Assembly: GCA_963680875.1 (NCBI GenBank)
Contig: OY804575.1
Span: 106,982,505 to 107,046,504 of the forward strand
Length of the DNA: 64,000 bases
Origin: Bathymodiolus brooksi
Lineage: Eukaryota; Mollusca; Bivalvia; Mytilida; Modiolidae
Direction of reading: 5' to 3'
Shown piece after piece: positions 56,693-64,000 of the stretch. The notes beneath the pieces were generated by a model. The model did not search any database. It had not been told where the DNA came from and saw only the letters and a list, made by a program, of their open reading frames with translations. Both the position numbers and the translations under genes were made by a program. How positions within the stretch are numbered: position 1 is the first letter of the stretch; each line of letters starts with the position of its first letter.

Positions 56693-58019
56693 CCTTCAAC
56701 AGGTACATTCTAAAAGGTATAATGTGACCATAATGTTAATATAGAAGTTTTATGCAAAAAATAAATGAGAACTATAAATAGATAGTAGATTCCTATAATA
56801 AATAGCTAAGAGCCTTATTACATAGATAATTAAGTTATATTTATTATATATTGTAATTAAATGTAGGAAAAAAATAACAAAAGAGTGAGTGTCGATTTGA
56901 TCAGATGGTACCTGTGCTATTAACACAAGGCATATCAGGTGCTTTTTGCTCACATGAAGAGTAATTCCACCAGACCACGGCTCACCCGATGTTTTATTGT
57001 AAAGGTAACTGTAATAAAGATTCTAAAATCTGTTGTGCAACAGCTTGTAAATAAAGGGGAGTAACTCCAAATATAAATGTGGCATTCCAAATTCAATACT
57101 ATAATATACCAAGCCACAGGCACTTGATACCTTATTAATAAATCAAAACGTCCATACAGTGATTGGTAAGAAAACGTGTATTTTGTAATATAAAATGAGA
57201 AGGACTTCAGTGCAAAAATTGCCAAAATGTAAACAAATCGGTCTATTTTTTCGTGAACCCTGGGTTTTCACTTTTAAACTATTATTAGATGTTTCAAATT
57301 TTGCATTGGAATGTCGTGCTCCTAGACCACCTCTACTCAAGATATAACATCGTAATCCTCAGAAATTGAGCATTCATAAGTCATTCACTAAGCACTCTAA
57401 TTAGGCATCAAAATACAACTAAATCCAATCACATTTGGATCAAAATAATCATTATATATTGACCTTCAATTACCATTTTTTTATGCCAATACATTTACTA
57501 TCTTTCCAAAACACAACAAAGCAAATAGAACATTTTTACTTAAAAAGGGCAATATTTACATTTTCTCAACTCTGATTGGCGAGTTATTGTTGGTTTACCT
57601 TTAGCCAACAGGACGCGTTCCTGGAATTACTTCAAGTGAGTGATCGATTCTTATTTAACGTCGACTCAGCATTTGTTCAGCTATATCATGGCGAGAACAA
57701 GTTGATTTTCAATGAAATGATGATGAGGTCCGCTTTGTACTAGTAGACCAACACGCTTAGTTGGATTTTTTATAGTGCTAGCTCGCTGAAACAACAGTCC
57801 GCGGATAGACATGTCGCCCCACTCGGACACATTATCCTGATTCCGAGCCAATCAGTCTTTGCTCTTTCTCCTAAATGCTGCGTGCTTAGCGGAGAAGCAA
57901 CAAATACCAATTTCATAGTCTTTGGTTTGACCCGATCGGGGCTCGAACCCATGATCTACCGCACTCGAAGTGACTCCGCTAACCATTACACCTCCGACGC
58001 GGTTATGAATTTACCTCAA
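56693..58019. repeat. Tandem ~1.3-kb unit, copy 3
   Basis: Collinear with copies 1 and 2 along the whole length. Confidence 0.85.
57636..58003 (-). repeat. SINE A in unit 3
   Basis: Full length; same position within the unit as in copies 1 and 2. Confidence 0.85.
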
Positions 58020-59226
58020 CCTTCAACAGGTACACTCAAAAAGGTATACTGTACCCATAATGTTAATACAGAAGTTTTATACAGAAAATAAATGAGAACT
58101 ATAAATAGATTGTAGATTCCTATTATAAATAGCTAAGAGCCTTATTACATAGACAATTATTAGTAGGAAAAAAAATAACAAAGGAGTGAGTGTCGATTTG
58201 ATCAGATGGTACCTGTGCTATTAAAGATTCTAAAATCTGTTGTGCAATGGCTTGTAAATAAAGGGGAGTAACTCCAAATATAAATGTGGCATTCCAACTT
58301 TAATACCATAATATACCAGACCACAGGCACTAGATACCTTATTAATAAAAACAAAAACGTCCATAAAGTGATTGGTAAGAAAATGTGTCTTTTGTAATAT
58401 AAAAAGAGAAGGATTTCAGTGCAAAAATTGCCAAAATGCAAACAAATCGGTCTAATTTTTCGTGAACCCTGGGTTTTCACTTTTAAACTATCATGAGATG
58501 TTTAAAATCTTGCATTGGAATGTCATGCTCCTAGACAACCTCTACTGTAGATATCGCATCGTAGTCCCCAGAAATTGAGCATTCATAAGTCATTCACTAA
58601 GCACTTTATTTAGGCATCAAAATACAACTAAATCCAATCACATTTGGGATCAAAATAATCCTTATATATTGACCTTCAATTACCAATATTTTATGCCATT
58701 ACATTTACTATCTTTCCAAGACAACAAAGCAAAAAGAACTTTTATGCTTAAAAATGGCAACTTTTACATGTTCTATGCTCTCATTGGCGAATTATTGTTT
58801 GTTTATCTTTAGCCGATAAGACGCGTTCCTGGAATTACCTCAAGTGAGTGAGTGATTGTTGCTTAACGCCAACTCAGCACTTTTTCAGCTATATATCATG
58901 GCGAGAACAAGTTAATTTTCAATGAAATGATTATGGGGTCCGCTTTGTCCAGACCAACACGCTTAATTGGATATTTTTATAGTGCTAGTTCACTGACACA
59001 ACAGTCCGCGGATAGACATGTCACCCCACTCGTATACATTTTCCTGATTCCGAGCCCAGCAGTCTTTGCTCTTTCTCCTAAATGCTGCATGCTTAGCAGA
59101 GAAGCAACAAATGCCAATTTCATATTCTTTGGTTTGACCTGATTGGGGCACGAACCCATGACCTCCCGCACTCGAAGCGAGCACGATAACCATTACACCA
59201 CCGATGCGGTTTGGAATTTACCTCAA
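58020..59226. repeat. Tandem unit, copy 4 (shortened to 1,207 bp)
   Basis: Lacks about 35 bp near 58,160 and the block from CACAAGGCATATCAGG through 'gtaaaggtaactgtaat' at 58,223; otherwise collinear. Confidence 0.8.
58844..59211 (-). repeat. SINE A in unit 4
   Basis: Same site; flanks GGAATTACCTCAA and GGAATTTACCTCAA look like the original target duplication. Confidence 0.85.
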
Positions 59227-59630
59227 CCTTCAACGGGTACGTTCTAAAAGGTATACTGTGACTATAATGTTAATATAGAAGTTTTATATAGAAAATAAAT
59301 GAGAACAATGGATAGATAGTAGATTTCTATTATAAGAGTCTGATTGCATAGACAATTAAGTTCTATTTATTATATATTGTATAAAAAATAAAATTAACAA
59401 AAGAGTGAGTGTCGATTTGATCAGATGGTACCTGTGCTATTAACACAAGGCAAATCAGGTGCTTTTTGCTCACATGAGGAGTAATTCCACCAGACCACGG
59501 CTCACCCGATGTTTTATTGTAAAGTTAACTATATTACACATTCTAAAAGCTGTTGTGCAATGTATTTTATTCGAAGGGGAGTAACTCTAATTAAAACTTG
59601 CATTTCTGCTTCAATACCATTTCTATACGT
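59227..59630. repeat. Tandem unit, copy 5 (partial)
   Basis: Follows the unit start through ACCACGGCTCACCCGATG and 'gcaatgtattttattcgaagggg', then diverges. Confidence 0.75.
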
Positions 59631-59948
59631 AAATAAACGTTGGAGAAAAAAGAATTGACAACCCAGAGACATTGACAAATCTTGGAACACAAGACATAGG
59701 ACGAAGACAGACAAAACACAGAAGATCAGCAATACGAACCCCACCTAAAACCGGGGGTGAATCCATGTAAAACACTGTGTGGATGTGATGTATACCTGAG
59801 TGGTGTAATTGTCTGTTATTTATCTTGAATATTGTACTGAATACTTTTATAACAGCCCTGTCAACATACTTACAATATAACTGATACCATATAATTCTCC
59901 AAGAATAAGGAACACGTACGCCATATATATTTTTGTATAAAAGGAATA

Positions 59949-60281
59949 CAATCGGCAAACCTCGGGTGAGTCCGCTTCGCTTCCTCAATCCCTCGGCTGT
60001 AATACGGTATTTGATATGCGTCTACGCATCACATTTCTTCGCCGGAAGACCGTATATCACTTCAATCAAACATTGCGCACCGCGAATAAGTTCTAAAATG
60101 GCGACAATAGATGAGTGTATAGAGTTTGCTTTGAAAAATATTGGTCTTTGATGAAGGTACGGAATCAGCCGACATTGCGACGAATGAAAATATATTATTA
60201 CTGGACGAATATTCGAAAGTGAAATTATTTTAATACCACCTTCATTGAAGATTTCCGAAAGTAGTTCCAATGGGAGCTATC
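59949..60281 (+). repeat. 333-bp direct repeat, copy 1
   Basis: Starts CAATCGGCAAACCTCGGGTG, holds GTCCGCTTCGCTTCCTCAAT and an ATG-led 17-codon frame at 60,098 (MATIDECIEFALKNIGL) and ends GTTCCAATGGGAGCTAT. The little frame resembles the N-terminus of a longer helical protein, cut off by a stop. Confidence 0.85.
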
Positions 60282-60614
60282 CAATCGGCAAACCTCGGGT
60301 GAGTCCGCTTCGCTTCCTCAATACCTCGGCTGTAATACGGTATTTGATATGCGTCTACGCGTCACATTTCTTCGCCGCCGGAAGACGGTATCACTTCAAT
60401 CAAACATTGCGCACCGCGAATAAGTTTTAAAATGGCGACAATAGATGAGTGTATAGAGTTTGCTTTGAAAAATATTGGTCTTTGATGAAGGTACGGAATC
60501 AGTCGACATTGCGACGAATGAAAATATATTATTACTGGACGAATATTCGAAAGTGAAATTATTTTAATACCACCTTCATTGAAGATTTCCGAAAGTAGTT
60601 CCAATGGGAGCTAT
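60282..60614 (+). repeat. 333-bp direct repeat, copy 2
   Basis: Nearly identical to copy 1, including the same ATG-led 17-codon frame. A third partial echo (GATGAAGGTACGGAATCAGC) follows at 60,633. Confidence 0.85.
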
Positions 60615-60750
60615 CGTAATACGGACGAGGTTTGATGAAGGTACGGAATCAGCCGAAGTTGCGACGAGTGAAAAGGAATATACACGAAACAAAATGAAAG
60701 ACTGAAAATAGATGATATACATTTAACTTTTTATATTGATATGTTGCAAT

Positions 60751-60830
60751 ATTTCGACTTCGAGCATACCTGATGAAGATTATTCCAGGAACGAGTCGTG
60801 CGGACAACATTATAGATATCTAGGTTATTA
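60751..60830 (+). repeat. Dispersed 'TACCTGATGAAGATTATTCC' repeat
   Basis: 'cgagcatacctgatgaagattattccaggaacgagtcgtgcggac..tagatatctag': same family as 31,851, 37,691 and 39,941. Confidence 0.6.
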
Positions 60831-60854
60831 GTAAACACCGATATATATAGAGGT

Positions 60855-61092
60855 TAGGGTTATGGTATTTAACGCCACTTTCAACAATATTTCAGTTATA
60901 TCGATCATGGAGGTCAGTTTTATTGGTGGATGAAAACCGAAGTACCCGGAGAAAACCACCGACCTGTCGCAGGTCACTGACAAACTCTATCACATAATGT
61001 TGTATTGAGTACACCTCGTTTGAGCGGATTCGAACTCACAACGTTAGTGGTGATAGGCACTGATTGCATAGATAGTCATAAATCCAACTGGG
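60855..61092 (-). repeat. SINE family B
   Basis: 'ttagggttatggtatttaacgccactttcaacaatatttcag', GACCTGTCGCAGGTCACTG, CATAATGTTGTATTGAGTAC and box-B-like 'ggattcgaactcacaac'. Confidence 0.82.
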
Positions 61093-61339
61093 TATATATA
61101 AACATGTATATATTGTTATGTAAGAAAGAAAGAAAAGATCAACTGTACAATAATTTGACCTTTGGAAGCAAAATCATCTATGTGCGCAACTTAAGTAAGT
61201 TCATGCGTGTGCACTTGAGTTCACTAAGGATGCAAAACTATATTGTTAATGTACAAGTTTACTTCAAATATACAATGAACATATTTACTATTTGTTATAT
61301 GTAAACGTAAATAAAACATGGAGGTTTACATCGACACCA

Positions 61340-61545
61340 TGATATACTAATAAGGTATACTGTGACCATGTTAGAACAGAACATTTATATAGAACAAAAT
61401 GAGAAATGTTTGATTACATAGGCAATTAAGGTATATTTATTATATCTTGTAATTCAAAAAAAAAAAAAAAAAGTTAACAAAATAAGGAGTGTCAGATGGT
61501 ACCTGTGTTATTTATATATAAGGGATATCAGGTATCATCAAAACG
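61340..61545. repeat. Distant partial copy of the 54-59 kb unit
   Basis: 'aaggtatactgtgaccatgtta', 'ggcaattaaggtatatttattatatcttgtaatt', a poly-A run and 'gtcagatggtacctgtgttat' keep the order of the unit. Confidence 0.65.
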
Positions 61546-61732
61546 ACAACTTGAAACACCTGCTAAATGGGGAATTTGCAATGATGTATTGTAAGACAAA
61601 CTTTTTCAACCATATTCATCATCGTTCCCGCTTTCCTTGTGGAAATTAAAACATCCGTACACAGACAGTACCCATCCCAGCTATACCTTTTGCCTTTTGA
61701 AAACTTGTTCTCGCCAAGACTATAGACAAAAT

Positions 61733-61912
61733 ACTATGTCCGATTGGGGCGACATGTCTACCGGTTGACTGGTGTTTGAGTGAGCTAGCACTATAAAATC
61801 AAGCTTAACGTGTTCGTCTAGTACAAAACGGACATTATAATCATCATCATATTCAAAATTGAACTTAATCTCATTTGACGTTAAACAACAATAACTCACT
61901 CATTTTGTTACA
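61733..61912 (+). repeat. SINE-A 3' part
   Basis: 'gattggggcgacatgtctaccgg', 'gagctagcactataaaatcaagc', 'ctagtacaaaacggacatta', 'ttaaacaacaataactcactca'. Confidence 0.7.
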
Positions 61913-62329
61913 TTCGTTGTTCTGATTAGATCAACTCTGTTCATACGGCGATAAATATTGATTTTAATTAATTGTGATAATTTGTAAGCATTTATATTCT
62001 AACTATCTGAATATAATTAGTTTGTCCAGCTGACAATTCACACGTTCATATTGATGTGTACATTACGTACTATACTTATAATGTACTAAATGGCTAATCT
62101 ATATTCCTTGTCGACAAGCATGAATAAGTCATCCGTTTCACTGAAAACATCTAAAACCGCCTTCCTTGGACAATGGATCTGTGTCCATTTATGTTTGTGT
62201 CCCACAAGAAGATATTTAAAATTAATTAAAAAAAAACATGACAGAATTTCAGATTCAGTGTATATTCAAACTGGGATGAGCATACATAAAGAGGTTAAAT
62301 GGGATAAGCATACATAAAGAGGTTAGGGT

Positions 62330-62520
62330 TGGGATCCCATTAAATGGTGTAACCCAGCCACTTTTTTGTTCCTGTTTCAAGCCAGGGTCTGGATTTTCAA
62401 CGTCATATGTCATGGTCCTTTTTGTGTTCAATGATTTGAGGTGAGATTTTATTGTTCGTTTTGTTGAGCCTTCACTGTTTAAATTTTCTTAGCATAATAA
62501 ATCATATGTTCATTATTGTT
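62330..62520 (+). repeat. Dispersed bivalve-type repeat, copy 3
   Basis: 'gggatcccattaaatggtgtaacccagccac' to 'cttcactgtttaaattttc', collinear with 30,975-31,180. Confidence 0.7.
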
Positions 62521-62537
62521 ACGTATATATTCTCCAT

Positions 62538-62647
62538 CTGCTACCGGTGGATTATGATATTTCGCCACTCGAGACGGCTAAATTTTCTATTTTTAAAGGT
62601 CGAGTTTTAGCGAGAGTGGAGAAATAATCGTAATCCACTGGTAGCAG
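62538..62647. mobile_element. 110-bp foldback MITE
   Basis: CTGCTACCGGTGGATTA and TAATCCACTGGTAGCAG, with further pairing of 'atatttcgccactc' and 'gagtggagaaata'. Confidence 0.7.
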
Positions 62648-63428
62648 AAACAGAATGTCTTTCTCCTATGACCAAAACGCTAACAATGTGTTTAAGTTGT
62701 TAATTTCCGTCGTTAATTTTATGACCGTCGAAAGGAAATCGGTGAGAATTTTCATACAGAAATTTAATCACCGCGATGATTAAAATTATTAAGAAAATTT
62801 AACCAACTGGTTAAAAATGCTATGAATCGGAGAAATAATTATATATCTATATTTTATTTTCTCATTTCCGAATATATACATTTTTTATGTAGGTACAGAG
62901 AAGATATAACATCACAATAAATATGTACAATATATACATCATAAAGTATGGTGTTTCCAGGAGGACACACTTAAAGCAGATTTCGGATGAAATCCATCCA
63001 AGCTTCACCTGTGGTGGGATATTTAAATATATATTAAAATCATACAAGTATTCATTATTTGTCGTAATGAGTAATTTTAGTACTAAGTCTCGATTATTCT
63101 CAAATAATTTGACATGGAAACATGTTAAAGAGACATTAAATGCTAGTTCTCAGTAGGTAATTGGTACTTATACATGAAGTATATCTATCGTTGATATTCA
63201 GGCAGTAATTTGTTTTATAGGACACAAAAAATTACAATGTTCTTTGCCCTAATAGCAAGATTTTTCTGTGTCCACCACTCCGATGTATATTATATACAAC
63301 ATGTATGTGGGAAAATATTTTGATTTGCATCTTACGAGAGATTTGTTTGTTATTTTATTTACACCTTTATTCTAAGACTTTAGATAAAACACGATGTATT
63401 ACATAGATACATCATGGCACTACTAAAG
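62648..63428. other. No gene recognised
   Basis: AT-rich; short overlapping frames at 62,862-63,156 show no family features. Confidence 0.4.
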
Positions 63429-63630
63429 CAGGGGCGGATCCAGGGAGGGGGCGCACCCGGCGCCCCCCCCCCCCCCTTAAAATTGGAAAAAAATATGATT
63501 TTTTGGCGTAAAATCGTGATTTTTCACACGAAATACCCCAAAAATTTTCGCACCTCCCTCCGCTCGGCGCAATTTTTTTAAGTGCGCACCCCCCCCCCCC
63601 CCCTAACTTGAAATCCTGGATCCGCCCCTG
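63429..63630. mobile_element. ~200-bp hAT-like MITE
   Basis: CAGGGGCGGATCCAGG and CCTGGATCCGCCCCTG are exact inverted ends, with long C runs just inside (63,464-63,477 and 63,589-63,603). TAAAG abuts both ends. This terminal motif is widespread among invertebrate hAT MITEs. Confidence 0.85.
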
Positions 63631-63733
63631 TAAAGGTGTTCTTCCCCCACACAAAATTATATTATGAATATATCCGCCAATCCCAATCCCCACAATATAT
63701 ACCAATAATATAAACCTCAACAACTACTAGTAA

Positions 63734-63806
63734 ATTCCACCATGTGGGTCATTCCACCATGTGGGTCATTTCACCATGTGGGTCATTCCACCATGTGGGT
63801 CATTTC
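63734..63806. repeat. 17-bp minisatellite, about 4 copies
   Basis: ATTCCACCATGTGGGTC repeated with single changes; each unit holds the palindrome CCACCATGTGG-like core. Confidence 0.9.
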
Positions 63807-64000
63807 ATCAGTACAAAAGGTATATCTTTATATTTAATTTTTTGGGGGGTATATGTGATATATACTTTGGTGTGTGGAATAGGGGATTATAATTTTAAGA
63901 TTTACATGTTTGTGTGGATGGGATTATTTATGGTGATGGGGATTATTGATATATTGTGGGGTGGGGTTGGTGGGGGTATGTTGATAGTGTAGCTGTATGG

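Noticed and set aside
54052..56953. The same ~67-85-codon frame (MSKKHLICLVLIAQVP...) recurring in successive units on the minus strand
   Set aside because: It recurs because the whole 1.3-kb unit is repeated. Its composition is that of AT-rich non-coding DNA, the frame is lost in unit 4, and no family features are visible.

Overview
This is a eukaryotic, AT-rich, intron-bearing and very repeat-rich window, almost certainly from a mollusc and most likely a bivalve (possibly mussel-like). The reasons are: spliceosomal introns in an animal-type RCL1 gene; lineage-expanded B-box/NHL (TRIM-like) genes; tRNA-derived SINEs of molluscan type; pearl/Helitron-like elements with ~165-bp tandem cores; and dispersed repeats of the kind common in bivalve genomes. 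The species call rests on recalled repeat style, not a search, so the level below Bivalvia is uncertain.

Layout. 1-11,116: the 3' seven coding exons of RCL1 (RNA 3'-terminal phosphate cyclase-like, a ribosome-biogenesis factor) on the plus strand. Its introns are full of SINEs, MITEs, two pearl-like arrays and a 5'-truncated LINE with a clean target-site duplication. 11-29 kb: gene-poor, with a TA-flanked TIR element, a 0.6-kb foldback, a ~2-kb pearl-like array, a TIR element carrying a small ORF, LINE fragments, and minisatellites of 37, 35 and 47 bp. 30-36.8 kb: two tandem B-box/NHL-family genes. The first is an NHL-only unit. The second has its B-box/coiled-coil half separated from its NHL half by one in-frame TAG. 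38.6-39.3 kb, minus strand: an intronless gene for a secreted intradiol-dioxygenase-fold protein with all four predicted iron ligands. 41.07-43.68 kb: two neighbouring long-armed foldback transposons with the same CACAGGGGC-type ends. 44.42-53.72 kb, minus strand: a near-intact Ty3/gypsy LTR retrotransposon with gag, pol, PPT, PBS and TSD, a good -1 frameshift heptamer, and strikingly unequal LTRs. 54.0-59.6 kb: four and a part tandem ~1.3-kb units, each carrying the same ancestral SINE insertion. 59.9-60.6 kb: a 333-bp direct duplication. 60.8-64 kb: SINEs, a hAT-like MITE and a 17-bp minisatellite.

Host genes number about four: RCL1 (partial), the two NHL-family genes and the dioxygenase. 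They do not form an obvious pathway. Most of the remaining structure is mobile DNA. The observations most worth a second look are the in-frame stop inside the B-box/NHL gene, the unequal LTRs whose first missing block has GT-AG ends, the secreted intradiol dioxygenase, and the SINE-bearing tandem units.
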